From the NCBI RefSeq assembly GCF_000243675.2, contig NZ_AHMM02000015.1, positions 790,001 through 854,000 on the forward strand: a stretch of 64,000 nt of DNA. The letters run 5' to 3'. Both the position numbers and the translations under genes were made by a program. Below the pieces are notes generated by a model. That model saw nothing but the letters and a program-made list of their open reading frames with translations, made no database searches and had not been told where the DNA came from. Of this stretch, positions 27,555 to 37,852 are shown in pieces; position 1 is the first letter of the stretch; every line of letters begins with the position of its first letter. This stretch comes from Leptospira inadai serovar Lyme str. 10. GTDB taxonomy: Bacteria > Spirochaetota > Leptospiria > Leptospirales > Leptospiraceae.

Positions 27555-27778
27555 ATGAGAACGGGACTCTGTAGCATTGCGGGAAATAGAGGAACGTCAA
27601 GGAAAATAGTTATTGCTTCCATCTTTTTCGAACGACTCGCCGAATATATTCCGTGAAAAACCGATCTCGAGAAAGAAAAATAATGTTAAACGAATAAAAG
27701 TTTCTTTTTAATTCGTAGAATTTTAACGTCCAAATTATCCTAAAGAGCCTGTTAGCATTCAAGTAGGGAGAGGTGTAA

Positions 27779-28024
27779 ATGAAGGGGACGATCGCCGGAA
27801 TTAACGGAAAAGATAACAAAGTGATTATTATGACCGATTGCGGATATACGTATGGGATTGCGAACGTCGAGTATATGAGAGTGAATCAAGTGGTCTCGGG
27901 CGACTTGAGAGGTAACGGTTTCGAAATTCTGACAAATCTAAGTTCCGGTGATGATTTTGTTTTGGAAATCGAGGCTTATGATTGCACTAAGGAGGCGGCT
28001 CTTCTTCTTTTGAACGAAAATTAA
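27779..28024 (+). CDS. Small conserved-looking protein, unknown
   Basis: 81 residues, with GGGAGAGG before ATG 27779. It reads as a compact beta-rich domain (GTIAGINGKDNKVIIMTDCG ... NVEYMRVNQVVSGDLRG), with the feel of a small OB- or SH3-like fold, ending in an acidic helix. It is followed by a strong terminator, so it is probably a monocistronic gene. No family is recognised. Confidence 0.65.
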   Translation: MKGTIAGINGKDNKVIIMTDCGYTYGIANVEYMRVNQVVSGDLRGNGFEILTNLSSGDDFVLEIEAYDCTKEAALLLLNEN

Positions 28025-28103
28025 AAGAATAACCTGTATTCGTAATGGATGAAAAGAGCCTGAAAGGAGTTTCTTTCTAGAAAATAGAGTAGGATCTTCA
28101 AAG

Positions 28104-28127
28104 CCCCTTCCTTAAGGGGTTTTTTTA
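28104..28127 (+). terminator. Rho-independent terminator
   Basis: CCCCTT, loop CCTT, AAGGGG and then eight T. It lies about 80 bases after the small protein at 27779-28024. Confidence 0.85.
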
Positions 28128-28786
28128 TTGCCGAGAGCATTCGGTGCGTAAGCCGGCGATCCAAAGTGCGGAGGTCTTCTCGTTGGATAACCCGTAAGAT
28201 GCGACAGCATTCGCCGTTACTTATTTAAAAAATCGAAGAAATCTCATCATACCTTACTGCCTAAATTTCTATTAAACTAGCTTTCAAGGCATTCGACCGA
28301 TTGCTTTGGTATAAAACTATATGATTTTGTTTCATAGATGAACTGGATATATTGAATTTGAGCGTAATCACTATTGACAATTGTCAAGACTTCGATTTCT
28401 CATAAAAAATCCTGAGCTTACGATTCAGGCCATGAATTTTCATTTTCTCAAGAGTAACTAATTTGCCATCATCATTTATTTTCGAAAAAAGTTCCAATTG
28501 CTTCCGAAATGACGCAGATATGTTCCTATTATATGCGCTCCTTAGGAGAAAAACAATTTATTCTGCATAGAATCGGAGAGAACATTTCGGCCGGTGCACA
28601 GTATCGAATACTATTCGAATATATTACTCAAGGGTATATAGGTCTTATAATTAATAATTTATAATGCGCATTTTTTTTTAAGCGATCTCTGTTGATCCGC
28701 CTGTTAAAACACGTCCTTGTATTTAGTGGAAAGAAATATTTTCCGTACGCGCTCGATAAGATTCGCTGGAATATTAGGATAGCTTA
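28128..28786. other. Long intergenic region upstream of the chemotaxis-associated genes
   Basis: About 660 bases with no convincing gene on either strand. It contains the perfect 14-bp palindrome TTGACAATTGTCAA at 28374-28387, whose first half is also a consensus -35. A very similar palindrome lies at 58459-58470. The stretch 28610-28690 is strongly AT-rich. Confidence 0.45.
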
Positions 28787-30070
28787 GTGTCAAAATTTAT
28801 GAGTGCCGATTTGATTGAGGATTTTACCGGGAGGAACTTTTTGTCCGACCCGAGAAAGAATATCCTGTATATAGATTCCGATGCCGCATATGCGGAGAAT
28901 CTATCCGCGAATTTTGAAGCGGAAAAATACGGCATTATATACGCATCATCAGTCGCAAACGCTTTGGAGAATTGTATGCAGGTCGAGCCGCCGGCGATCA
29001 TCGTCGATCCAAGCTTTACCGATATCGATTGCATTAAATTTTTGAGATCCTTAAGAAAATTGTCGCCGGGGAGCGTTTTCTTCGTAAATGCTGCATCCGA
29101 TTCTCTCGATCCGAATATATCCTCACTGCCTTGGATACATAGCGTGTTGGATAAGGGGCAGGATATCCATAGACTCGTCGAATGCATTTCTACCGTGCTT
29201 TGCGAGAAAGAAAGCCGCCTCAGCGAATTTCATAAGAAGGCGTTAAACGAAGAGAATTTGGTATCCGAAGTCGCTTGGCTTCAATGGAAGGAGAATCGAA
29301 GAAGTTCGGAAAGTCTTACGATCGGTAAAAATATCCTAGATAATTTAACCCACAGCATTTCTCAGGGATTAGGCATCGGTTCCTTGATCACTAGATTGGA
29401 TTTGGTTGAATCGTTTCTCGTTCGCGAGAATGGGCGATATTCCGTGCCAATCGATTTACTTGATTCCATTTTTGAAAACAAGGATATACTTCGCGATTGG
29501 ACCGACAAACTGGAGAAATTCAGATCTTTGTTCGATCTTGCCATCGATAAGGAACGTACCCACTTTGATGCAGTTTTATCCTCGATTCGATCCGGCATCA
29601 CCGAATTCGAAGAATACGCAAAAATTAAGAACCAACAGATTTTCTTCGAAGATAGATCGTTCGATCAATTCGTCTATTCGCATCCGGATTTCGTGAAGTT
29701 TTCATTCAGGGAACTGATGGTTAACGCGATGAAATTCTCCCCGGAAAACTCGAAAATTCACATTCTCTTATATTCCAATCGGAGCTATATTTCGCTTATT
29801 GTAATGAATGACATTTCGATCGGTGAAACCGGAATTTCAGGTATCCCCGAGGAGTATTATTTCAAGGTCTTCGAACCGTTTTTCCGTTTGAATCATATCT
29901 ATGACGAGCGATTTCATACCCTCGACTTCGGTTTCGGCATCGGGTTGAATCTAACTCAAAATCTTGCCAGACAATCGGATTGTAAAGTATCGATATACGA
30001 ACTTAACGATTATACGGGCGAGTCCTGTTCTCGAAGAGTCGCAGCCGAGTTGCAGTTTCCGATTTGTTGA
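28787..30070 (+). CDS. Receiver-like plus HATPase protein
   Basis: 427 residues from GTG 28787. Residues 25-140 follow a receiver fold (ILYIDSDAAYAENLSANFEA ... IIVDPSFTDIDCIKFL) with a candidate phospho-Asp in VDPSF. The usual KP at the end is replaced by LDKGQ, so it may be degenerate. The middle is helical with NLTHSISQGLGIGS but lacks the HE-x-x-x-P box. The C-terminal third is HATPase_c: FRELMVNAMKFSPENS, FKVFEPFFRL and FGFGIGLNLTQNLA. It is probably a divergent kinase or ATP-binding signalling protein associated with the chemotaxis genes 480 bases downstream. Confidence 0.7.
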   Translation: MSKFMSADLIEDFTGRNFLSDPRKNILYIDSDAAYAENLSANFEAEKYGIIYASSVANALENCMQVEPPAIIVDPSFTDIDCIKFLRSLRKLSPGSVFFVNAASDSLDPNISSLPWIHSVLDKGQDIHRLVECISTVLCEKESRLSEFHKKALNEENLVSEVAWLQWKENRRSSESLTIGKNILDNLTHSISQGLGIGSLITRLDLVESFLVRENGRYSVPIDLLDSIFENKDILRDWTDKLEKFRSLFDLAIDKERTHFDAVLSSIRSGITEFEEYAKIKNQQIFFEDRSFDQFVYSHPDFVKFSFRELMVNAMKFSPENSKIHILLYSNRSYISLIVMNDISIGETGISGIPEEYYFKVFEPFFRLNHIYDERFHTLDFGFGIGLNLTQNLARQSDCKVSIYELNDYTGESCSRRVAAELQFPIC

Positions 30071-30109
30071 TATATTTGAAAATAGAGTATTCGAGGATTT
30101 TGATTCCAA

Positions 30110-30397
30110 ATGAGTAATACCCGGCATAGAGTTATCGCGATCTGCATCCTGATGGAACGATATCTTCGATGCAATTTTAATTTGAAAGAAGCCGTCCCCG
30201 ATTGGTGGAATATCGACCCGAAAATTTCGGGAGAACATTATATTCGAGAGTTAAACGAGGATAATAAAAGGTATGTTCTTTCGGCTTTCTCGTCCCGTTC
30301 GGAAGCTTTAAGCGCATTTCTTCGCGATCTAGGACCTCTTGTGGGAGAGAGTATAGATCGGATTCGTTCCGAAGTGGAAATGGAATATCCAGTTTAA
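30110..30397 (+). CDS. Small hypothetical protein
   Basis: 95 residues, largely helical with a W-W pair (PDWWNIDPKISGEHYIRELN) and an acidic C-terminus. It lies 39 bases after the receiver/HATPase gene and is probably co-transcribed with it. GAGGA sits about 15 bases before ATG 30110. No family is recognised. Its position between that gene and cheA hints at a signalling accessory role. Confidence 0.55.
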   Translation: MSNTRHRVIAICILMERYLRCNFNLKEAVPDWWNIDPKISGEHYIRELNEDNKRYVLSAFSSRSEALSAFLRDLGPLVGESIDRIRSEVEMEYPV

Positions 30398-30550
30398 GCT
30401 CGAACTTCGGAATAGAGGATATGTTGGAAAGATATTTTTATTATAAGTTTGTGTAATATTATTTCAATAATACCAGTGTATTATTAATATATTATGTTTA
30501 TTGCTTGATCGTTTAAGATGGCTAAGGGGATCGCCATTTAAGAGGGATAG

Positions 30551-33040
30551 ATGGAAGTTGATTATGTAAGTTTGTTGAAGGATTTCCTGGCCGAATCCGC
30601 GGACCTGCTCGATTTAGCGGAACAGGCCGTACTCGATATCGAAAAAGATTATAAACCGGAACAAGTAAATACCCTATTTCGCGTAATCCACACTATTAAG
30701 GGGAATTCGGCGATATTTGATCTTCCTGCAGTGTCAAAAGTATCCCATTCTTTGGAGAGCCTGTTAAATCATAGACGAAAGACAGAGACCAAGCCCTCGG
30801 ATGAGGAAGTCGCGCTTATTCTCAATTGCCTGGATGAAATTAGGGAAATGCTCTCCCAAGTCGAAAAGAATAAGGGTTGGGATGTCGAAGATCTTTTGAT
30901 TCGAATTAACTCCTTCCTAACGGTCATCGAATCCGGCGAAAAAGCTAGCTTCGGTCTATATTCTCGAAAATCGGAAGAAAAGAATGAGGAGAAAATTGCT
31001 CCGAAAGAAAAATCCAAAATATCCATTCCTAAGAAATACGTGGAAAAGGCAAAAGCCGAGAATAGTTCCTTGTTCTTTTTAAAATATCAATCCAAGGAAA
31101 CCGAGGGAGACGCCGTAAGCGATTCGGTCTTGGAGGCGGTTTCGACCGTTGGAGAAATCCTGCTCTCCGGTCAACTGGGCTCCCCTCAGAATGGATCGCA
31201 AAAGAACGGCGTACATAAACGCTATCTCCTGGTCTTATCGGACTTAAGCTTATCGGATATATCATGGAAAACGAATATTCCGATAAATGCATTTACGGCG
31301 GTGGTCGAGAGTCGAGCTAACGGGCGGGGCGAGAATGGGTTTCATCCCTCATCGAATCCCAAGGATGAATCCTCTTCATTGACGAGAGCCGACGGAGCGA
31401 ACGTCCAGGCAGAGTCGTATTTAAGAATTCCGCTTCAAGCTCTCGATCATATGATCAATTTAGCGGGTGAGACGATTATCGTTCGAAACCAATTATTGCA
31501 AAAAGTGGAATCCTATCAGGATCATTCGTTACTGTCAATCGTGCGGAACCTAAGCCAGCTTATTACATTGTCTCAAGAAAGTATAATGCGGACTCGTCTT
31601 CAAAAATTGGAATCGTTTTATAAAAAAATTCCGCGACTCGTTAGAGACTTGGAGAAAATCACGGGCAAGGAAGTCGAGCTCCATCTCGAAGGCGGAGAAG
31701 TCGAGTTGGATAAGAATATCATCGATACGATTTCGGATCCGATCACGCATATGATTCGAAATGCTATCGATCACGGTATTGAGGCGGCGAGCGAGCGGAC
31801 GGCTTTTGGAAAGCCTGCGAAAGGTAATATCTCTTTTTCGGCGGCTTTGCGGGGAGGGAACGTCATTCTGAAAGTGAGTGACGATGGACGCGGTCTGAAT
31901 TTCGAAAGAATTCGGGAGAAGGCTATCGAGCGAGGAATACTTAATCCCGAGGAAGCGGATCGAAAATCTACGGAAGAGCTCGCCGAGTTGGTCTTTATTC
32001 CTGGCTTCAGCACTTCGCAGTCCGTATCTTCGACATCCGGTCGCGGTGTCGGAATGGACGTCGTGAAAATGAATTTTCAGAAGGCCGGCGGTTCCGTTTC
32101 GATATCTTCGGTCCCCGGAAAAGGGACGATTATTAGCGCTACGCTTCCGCAGACTTTATCCATAATAAACTGTCAGATGGTGGCGACCGAAGGGATGCAC
32201 CTCGCTATTCCGCAGGCTAATATCAGCGAATTGATATTATTGGATCGAAAATTAGTTTCTTCGATCGAGAATAAGGAAGTCTATCAGTTACGCGGGCATT
32301 TGCTTCCTATACTAAGTGCAAGTAAAATCCTGCAGCTTTCGAATAGTTCCATTACGGAAAGTAGATATTTAGTCGTTGTCCACACGGAGAAGCATCATTT
32401 CGGATTGCTCGTTGAAGAGATAGAAAACTCGGAAGAGATCGTAGTAAAGCCGTTAACCAAGGATTTAGCCCGCCTTAATTTATACACCGGTGCCGCGATT
32501 CTTGGCGACGGGAGTGTTAGTCTTATTTTGGATATATCCGGAATCGCCAAATATCTTAGCCTTCAAGCGAATATTCTGGAGGAAACAAAATCGATTTCGA
32601 CGAAGGAAACGATCGCAAGGGATCAGTATCTTCTGTTTGCAGTGAGAGGCCAATTGTTCGGTATAAATTCGAACGACGTTCAGAGAATAGAACTAATCGA
32701 TCTTAAACAAATCGAGTATATTATGAAACGTGAAGTAATTCAATATAGGGGCGAAGTTCTGGAGCTTTGTCGATTGGAGAATTACTTTAATCTCTCGAAT
32801 GAGCAAGTTCATGCTCAAAGCACCGTTATTCTTATGCACTTTGAGGACGGCAGAAAGGGTTTGCTAGTCGAGGAAATCGTAAACGTCGTCGAAGAAATTC
32901 CGTCGTTCACCAAAAGCGAGGATTTGTCCACGGGAGTATTAGGGAGCGGCGTCCTCTCCGGACAAATCGTAATCATAATAGACGGTAAGACGGTGATGAG
33001 TAAGATAAGTAAGAATTTGACGTTAGTTGATATTAACTAA
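30551..33040 (+). CDS. cheA: Chemotaxis histidine kinase CheA with two CheW-like domains
   Basis: 829 residues. HPt domain at 1-105 with phospho-acceptor H47 in VIHTIKGNSAIF. A linker of variable sequence (about 105-290) shows no strong P2 domain. The dimerisation helices (about 295-360) start LQALDHMINLAGETIIVRNQ. The ATPase domain has MIRNAIDHGIE, VSDDGRGLNF and STSGRGVGMDVVK. Two CheW-like regulatory domains follow (about 530-665 and 690-825) where classical CheA has one. It phosphorylates CheY and CheB. It heads a tight operon cheA-cheW-mcp-cheB-cheR-cheY in which gaps are mostly under 30 bases. The second CheW-like domain may replace or compete with CheW in the receptor array. Confidence 0.95.
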   Translation: MEVDYVSLLKDFLAESADLLDLAEQAVLDIEKDYKPEQVNTLFRVIHTIKGNSAIFDLPAVSKVSHSLESLLNHRRKTETKPSDEEVALILNCLDEIREMLSQVEKNKGWDVEDLLIRINSFLTVIESGEKASFGLYSRKSEEKNEEKIAPKEKSKISIPKKYVEKAKAENSSLFFLKYQSKETEGDAVSDSVLEAVSTVGEILLSGQLGSPQNGSQKNGVHKRYLLVLSDLSLSDISWKTNIPINAFTAVVESRANGRGENGFHPSSNPKDESSSLTRADGANVQAESYLRIPLQALDHMINLAGETIIVRNQLLQKVESYQDHSLLSIVRNLSQLITLSQESIMRTRLQKLESFYKKIPRLVRDLEKITGKEVELHLEGGEVELDKNIIDTISDPITHMIRNAIDHGIEAASERTAFGKPAKGNISFSAALRGGNVILKVSDDGRGLNFERIREKAIERGILNPEEADRKSTEELAELVFIPGFSTSQSVSSTSGRGVGMDVVKMNFQKAGGSVSISSVPGKGTIISATLPQTLSIINCQMVATEGMHLAIPQANISELILLDRKLVSSIENKEVYQLRGHLLPILSASKILQLSNSSITESRYLVVVHTEKHHFGLLVEEIENSEEIVVKPLTKDLARLNLYTGAAILGDGSVSLILDISGIAKYLSLQANILEETKSISTKETIARDQYLLFAVRGQLFGINSNDVQRIELIDLKQIEYIMKREVIQYRGEVLELCRLENYFNLSNEQVHAQSTVILMHFEDGRKGLLVEEIVNVVEEIPSFTKSEDLSTGVLGSGVLSGQIVIIIDGKTVMSKISKNLTLVDIN

Positions 33041-33053
33041 TAAGGAAATTTGA

Positions 33054-33494
33054 ATGGACGAAATAAATAATAAGCAATTTCTATCTTTCTTTCTCGGTAA
33101 AGAAATATACGGGGTCCCTCTCGCCGAATGCAAAGAGGTGGATCATAATAAAAAAATATTAAGAATACCTTGTGCACCTCCTTACATCGAGGGAATCGTT
33201 AATTTAAGAGGCGACGTCGTAACTATATTGAATCTTCAGAATCTATTCGGAAAGCAGTCCAATGGGGATAAAGATAAGTATTCTATTATACGATTGAAAG
33301 GCAAGAAACAGGCTTTTGCCATTCTTGCGGACGAAGTTTCGGACATCATCGAGATATCCGAGAAGAATTTCGAGCCTTGTCCTTCCCATTTGGATGAGAG
33401 AGAAGGTCGGTATATTCGGAATGTGGCGGTATTTAAGGGAGAAACGTTAATCGTCTTAAACCATGAAGAATTATTGCATTTAGAGGACGCGTAA
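33054..33494 (+). CDS. cheW: Chemotaxis coupling protein CheW
   Basis: 146 residues, one CheW domain with the two five-stranded beta-barrel subdomains (FLSFFLGKEIYGVPLAECKE; PPYIEGIVNLRGDVVTILNL; DEVSDIIEI). It links receptors to CheA. The gap to cheA is 13 bases and to the receptor gene 12 bases. Full length and without oddities. Confidence 0.95.
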   Translation: MDEINNKQFLSFFLGKEIYGVPLAECKEVDHNKKILRIPCAPPYIEGIVNLRGDVVTILNLQNLFGKQSNGDKDKYSIIRLKGKKQAFAILADEVSDIIEISEKNFEPCPSHLDEREGRYIRNVAVFKGETLIVLNHEELLHLEDA

Positions 33495-33506
33495 GAGGAA
33501 AAAAGC

Positions 33507-35102
33507 ATGTTTAACTTTGTTTCACAAAAGAATCAAGTAGAGAACGAACGGAAGCAAATGTCCGTTTCAGTCACGGACCAAGAAGTTGCGATGCGCGACG
33601 GGACTACACTCGTCTCAATGACCGATTTAAAGGGAAAGGTCATATACGCGAATAGGGAATTCTTGGAAATCGCGGGTCTTACCGAAGATGAATTGGTTGG
33701 AAAGGCGCATAACGTAGTTCGGCATCCTGACATTCCTCGCAGTGTTTTTAAGGACTTTTGGGATACGATACAAGCCGGCAAGCCTTGGAGAGGTATCGTA
33801 AAAAACAGGAGCAAAAGCGGAGATCATTATTGGGTTGATGCGAATGTCGCGCCTAGGATCGAAAATGGCAATACTGTCGGATATATTTCCGTTCGGAGAA
33901 AGCCGAATCGATCTCAAGTGGAGTCGGCGGCTAAATTGTATAAGGATATTTTATCCGGTAAAACCACATTGGATTCCACCAGTACAAGATGGTTATCCAT
34001 TCGCTTCAAACTTACCGCTTATATCATTGCGAACACATTTGGACTTTCCTTTTTGGCAGGTTCGATTTATTTCGGCTTAAATCATTTGATCGCATACGGG
34101 TCGGCGGCCTTTTTTGCCGCGACACAAATTGTATGGGGATTTTATAATATAGGCTATATTTTGAAACCCTTAAAAGAGTCTACTCAAGTTGCAAATAGAA
34201 TCGCAACGGGGGATCTATCGGTTAACGTAGTTCATAATCGAAACGACGAGATAGGAGAATTAGACAAGGCTATTTTAAGTATGTTGATCAATACGGCAGG
34301 ATTGATCGCTAGATTAAAGGAAAACGGGGATATTTTACTTCAATCTTCCAGCGATCTTTCCGGCGCGAGTTTAAATCTATCTTCGGGAACCGAGCAGATG
34401 TCGCAGCAATCGCAGACGATTGCGGCTGCCGCCACTCAGATGAATCAAAATTTGAGTATGGTTTCAAGTTCGATCGAAGAGATGTCGGTGTCGGTCGGCG
34501 AAGTTGCAAAGAAAGCGGCAGACTCGGCAAAGATCGCTCGCGAAGCCAATTCGACCGCGCTCGAAACGGGCGAAGTCGTAAAAGAACTGGGCGAAAACGC
34601 GAGGGAAATCGGTAATGTTATTGAAAGCATTTCGAATATAGCATCTCAAACAAAGCTTCTGGCATTGAATGCGGCAATCGAAGCCGCTGGAGCCGGAGAC
34701 GCCGGAAAAGGCTTTGCGGTGGTTGCGTCCGAGGTGAAAGAGTTGGCTCGACAATCCGCAGAATCTTCCGAGGAGATCAAAAGCAAAATTTCGGCCATCC
34801 AGAGAAGCACCGAAAGAGTGATCGAGTTCATCGGCCGTATTACAAATGTGATCGCCGAAGTGAATCAGATCAGCGGTAGCATTGCGTCCGCGGTGGAAGA
34901 ACAATCGATCACAACAAAGGAAATAGCCGCGAATGTCAGCCAGACGGCCTTAACGTCGAACGACGTTACTAAAAATATCAACGGTATATCGACCGCATCC
35001 GTGGACGGCGCAAAGGATTCCGGTCGTGTATCTAAACTTTCCCAATCGTTGCAGGAATTAGCGGCCGGCCTTACCTCGTTGGTGAACCAGTTTAAGATTT
35101 AA
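33507..35102 (+). CDS. Aer-like PAS methyl-accepting chemotaxis protein
   Basis: 531 residues. An N-terminal cytoplasmic PAS domain of the Aer type (about 25-130) shows [18 protein letters not shown] and [12 protein letters not shown]; Aer PAS domains bind FAD and sense redox state. Two membrane helices follow at about 165-215, with almost no periplasmic loop, then HAMP ([20 protein letters not shown]). The signalling domain (about 270-531) has the hairpin tip [20 protein letters not shown] and [20 protein letters not shown]. So it probably senses an internal energy or redox signal, not an external ligand. No C-terminal CheR-tethering pentapeptide is seen. Confidence 0.92.
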   Translation: MFNFVSQKNQVENERKQMSVSVTDQEVAMRDGTTLVSMTDLKGKVIYANREFLEIAGLTEDELVGKAHNVVRHPDIPRSVFKDFWDTIQAGKPWRGIVKNRSKSGDHYWVDANVAPRIENGNTVGYISVRRKPNRSQVESAAKLYKDILSGKTTLDSTSTRWLSIRFKLTAYIIANTFGLSFLAGSIYFGLNHLIAYGSAAFFAATQIVWGFYNIGYILKPLKESTQVANRIATGDLSVNVVHNRNDEIGELDKAILSMLINTAGLIARLKENGDILLQSSSDLSGASLNLSSGTEQMSQQSQTIAAAATQMNQNLSMVSSSIEEMSVSVGEVAKKAADSAKIAREANSTALETGEVVKELGENAREIGNVIESISNIASQTKLLALNAAIEAAGAGDAGKGFAVVASEVKELARQSAESSEEIKSKISAIQRSTERVIEFIGRITNVIAEVNQISGSIASAVEEQSITTKEIAANVSQTALTSNDVTKNINGISTASVDGAKDSGRVSKLSQSLQELAAGLTSLVNQFKI

Positions 35103-35129
35103 ACTAGGATTAAGGAAAGAGGAATTAAG

Positions 35130-36215
35130 ATGGGGTACCCTATGGAATTGACGAGGGATAAGAAGAAAATTTCGGTTTTGGCCGTAGATGATTCCCTCGT
35201 TTATAGGAATCTGCTCAGGGCCTCATTTTCTCAAGACCCTGAGATCGAATTCCTCGGATCCGCAATAGACGGTAAGTATGCTTTGCCTAAAATCGCGCAC
35301 CTTAAACCGGATTTCGTGGTCTTGGATGTGGAAATGCCTGAGATGAACGGAATTGAAACTTTACGCGAAATCAAAGCAAACTATCCGGCGACGAATGTGA
35401 TTATGCTTAGTTCCCTCACCATGGAGGGAGCTAAGGTCACCATCAAGGCTATGGAAATGGGGGCCCTAGATTTCGTATCCAAGCCGGACGGTCTTTCCGA
35501 ATCTGCCGAAAGAATCGGAGAGGCGTTGGAGCAGTTAACGGCTAAGATTAAAGCAATTCACGCACAGAATTATAGTAAAACTAAGAATATCGTAAAAACG
35601 GATTTCGCTCGTAAGATTCCGAAAAGCTCTTTCAAACGGAAATATGCAATTTGCGTCATCGGTATCTCGACCGGCGGTCCTCAAGCCCTGAGAGATTTGT
35701 TTTCTAGAATTTCGAGCGAAGTAGAAGGTAGTATCGTCGTTGCGCAACATATGCCTCCTCTTTTTACCAGCTACCTTGCCGAAAATATCTCGCAAGTTAC
35801 GAAATTAAAAGTTAAAGAGGCGGAAGAAGGAGAGATACTAGAAAGTGGATCCGTCTATATCGCTCCCGGCGGTAAGCAACTCGAGATTTCTCAAAGTCGA
35901 AAGGGTCCTATAGCAAAAGTATTCGACGGTCCATTAGAGGAACTTTGTAAACCGTCGGTAAATATATTATTCAACTCAATCGCGAACAATTTTCCGAACG
36001 AATCGATCGGGATCATTATGACAGGGATGGGCGAAGACGGGTATGTCGGAATGAAAGAAATGAAAAAGTCCGGAAGCCTATTGTTGGCTCAATGCCAGGA
36101 AAGTTGTGTCGTATTCGGAATGCCTAATAAACCGATTAAGGACGGTATAGTGGACGAAGTACTGGATATTCAAGGTATAGCGGATAAAATATCCGATTCC
36201 ATGAGAAGAGGATAA
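35130..36215 (+). CDS. cheB: Chemotaxis protein-glutamate methylesterase CheB
   Basis: 361 residues. The N-terminal receiver has phospho-acceptor D66 in LDVEMPEMNG and Lys in VSKPDG. A linker leads to the methylesterase domain with catalytic S180 (GISTGGPQAL), H207 (AQHMPP) and D303 (GMGEDG). It removes receptor methyl groups and deamidates Gln when phosphorylated by CheA. ATG 35130 has GAGG ten bases upstream; a second ATG at 35142 is possible. It is followed by cheR after five bases. Confidence 0.95.
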   Translation: MGYPMELTRDKKKISVLAVDDSLVYRNLLRASFSQDPEIEFLGSAIDGKYALPKIAHLKPDFVVLDVEMPEMNGIETLREIKANYPATNVIMLSSLTMEGAKVTIKAMEMGALDFVSKPDGLSESAERIGEALEQLTAKIKAIHAQNYSKTKNIVKTDFARKIPKSSFKRKYAICVIGISTGGPQALRDLFSRISSEVEGSIVVAQHMPPLFTSYLAENISQVTKLKVKEAEEGEILESGSVYIAPGGKQLEISQSRKGPIAKVFDGPLEELCKPSVNILFNSIANNFPNESIGIIMTGMGEDGYVGMKEMKKSGSLLLAQCQESCVVFGMPNKPIKDGIVDEVLDIQGIADKISDSMRRG

Positions 36216-36220
36216 GTTGA

Positions 36221-37072
36221 ATGAAAGAAGAGATGATACAATTCGTAAGCGTCCTACAGAAGGCGACCGGAATCTATCTGAGCGAGGAAAAGTTATATCT
36301 CTTAGAGAGCAGGTTATCCGACATCATGGTCGACCACAAAATCGGTTCCTTCCTCGATTTTTCTAAGAAATTCGAAAACAACCAAGAGGAGGATTTTCGA
36401 GAACAAGTTATCGAGCGAATTACCACCCATGAAACAAAATTCTTTCGTGATATAAGTATTTTCGAAGCGATCACGCAGAGGATACTTCCCGAAATAGTCG
36501 AACGGCTGGAAGAAGGATCCAAGGATAACGATTTAAGAGATCAGAAAATTCGAATTTGGTGTGCCGCCTGTTCCACCGGCCAAGAACCGTATTCGATCGC
36601 TATAGCGATCAAAGAGAGACTCCCCCATTTATTTAAGAATGTTCGAATTCTCGCTACCGATATCGCGAAGGAAACAATCGAAAAAGCAAGAATAGGATGC
36701 TATTCTCCCTTTGAAATCGGTCGCGGGTTGGAAGAATACCATACGGATCGCTATTTCGATAAAGCTGAGGACGGAAATTTTAAAATAAAGGATGAAATTA
36801 AATCAATCGTGGAATTCGAACAACATAATTTAATTTCTCCGAATTTTCCTTCGGGCTTTGACCTTGTTCTCTGCAGAAATGTTTCCTATTACTTCGATAT
36901 GAAGGAGCGATCGAATTTGTTCCAGAAGATTTATAAATCGATGAATCCCGACAGTTTTCTAATACTAGGCTCTGCGGAATCAATTTCAGGTTTCTCGAAT
37001 AATTTCATTATTCGGGAATTCGGGCTTTGTCGCTACTATGAAATTAATTCAACTAGTGTAACATTATTTTAA
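36221..37072 (+). CDS. cheR: Chemotaxis receptor methyltransferase CheR
   Basis: 283 residues. The N-terminal helical domain (to about 85) has the HETKFFRD motif. The SAM-binding domain has IRIWCAACSTGQEPYSIAIA, ILATDIAKETIEKAR and LVLCRNVSYYFD; the last motif usually reads CRNVLIYF, a mild variation. It methylates receptor glutamates opposite CheB. It is full length and lies between cheB and cheY in the same operon. Confidence 0.95.
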   Translation: MKEEMIQFVSVLQKATGIYLSEEKLYLLESRLSDIMVDHKIGSFLDFSKKFENNQEEDFREQVIERITTHETKFFRDISIFEAITQRILPEIVERLEEGSKDNDLRDQKIRIWCAACSTGQEPYSIAIAIKERLPHLFKNVRILATDIAKETIEKARIGCYSPFEIGRGLEEYHTDRYFDKAEDGNFKIKDEIKSIVEFEQHNLISPNFPSGFDLVLCRNVSYYFDMKERSNLFQKIYKSMNPDSFLILGSAESISGFSNNFIIREFGLCRYYEINSTSVTLF

Positions 37073-37084
37073 AGGAGATATAAT

Positions 37085-37459
37085 ATGAGTACGGTTAGAA
37101 TTCTCGCGGTGGATGATTCTGCCACCATGCGAAGTTTAGTGCAGCAAACTTTGGGGATGGGCGGATACGAAGTTCTTTTGGCTTCGGACGGTAAGGACGG
37201 GATCGAAAAATTCGGACAAGGACCGTTCGATCTGGTGATCACCGATATCAATATGCCCGTGATGGACGGAATTACGTTCATACGCGAACTCAGAAAAATC
37301 GATGCGAAAGTTCCCATTCTTACGCTCACAACCGAGTCGGAAGAAAGCATGAAGAAAAGCGGGGCAGCCGCCGGCGCGAACGGCTGGATCGTAAAACCGT
37401 TTCGTCCGGTTCAATTTCTGGACATTATCAAGCAAGTTCTTCAATCAAATATCGCCTAA
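37085..37459 (+). CDS. cheY: Chemotaxis response regulator CheY
   Basis: 124 residues, single receiver domain: acidic pair in AVDDSATMRSLV, phospho-acceptor D54 in ITDINMPVMDG, T in LTLTTES, and Lys in VKPFRPVQ. It carries the signal from CheA to the flagellar switch, which in spirochaetes is periplasmic-flagellar. It is preceded by an unusually strong ribosome site (AAAGGAGAT), suggesting high expression. It is the last core gene of the operon. Confidence 0.95.
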   Translation: MSTVRILAVDDSATMRSLVQQTLGMGGYEVLLASDGKDGIEKFGQGPFDLVITDINMPVMDGITFIRELRKIDAKVPILTLTTESEESMKKSGAAAGANGWIVKPFRPVQFLDIIKQVLQSNIA

Positions 37460-37576
37460 TGGACAATATTAACTGCAATTGAATTCCTTTCTCTGCTTCC
37501 GTTCACGGAATGCGAAATATTCGATGGAAGGTACAATCTGCCCCCAGGAATCGAAAATCTTACTTTGAGGAAAGAG

Positions 37577-37852
37577 ATGAAGGATTTTGATAAAATTTAT
37601 GCCATCTATGTGGATCAAGAAACGATGCAATCCCATATTCTGGAATCCATCCTGGTCTTTAAGGAAAATCGACCGAAATTTCGGGACACCGTATGCAATC
37701 TGAGAGTCGCGGGTTCGGAAAGCCATACGCATACTCACTACGATTTATCCGCTCTTCTCAAAATCATTAAACTAAAGCCCGATTCTTTTTGCGAAGAATG
37801 CAAATCATATATTTCATCGGATTTTGTAGACTTTAGCTTCGATACTTTATAG
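37577..37852 (+). CDS. Small protein with His-rich and CxxC elements, unknown
   Basis: About 92 residues from ATG 37577 (AGGAAAG lies immediately before it; a TTG at 37565 is also in frame). It contains SHTHTHYDLSALLKIIKLKP and CEEC, so it could bind a metal. It reads as a small alpha/beta domain. It lies 118 bases downstream of cheY on the same strand and may be part of the chemotaxis transcript. No family is recognised. Confidence 0.55.
   Translation: MKDFDKIYAIYVDQETMQSHILESILVFKENRPKFRDTVCNLRVAGSESHTHTHYDLSALLKIIKLKPDSFCEECKSYISSDFVDFSFDTL

Noticed and set aside
27610..27819. Minus-strand 69-residue ORF
   Set aside because: Antisense to the start of the small gene at 27779, no ribosome site, biased composition.
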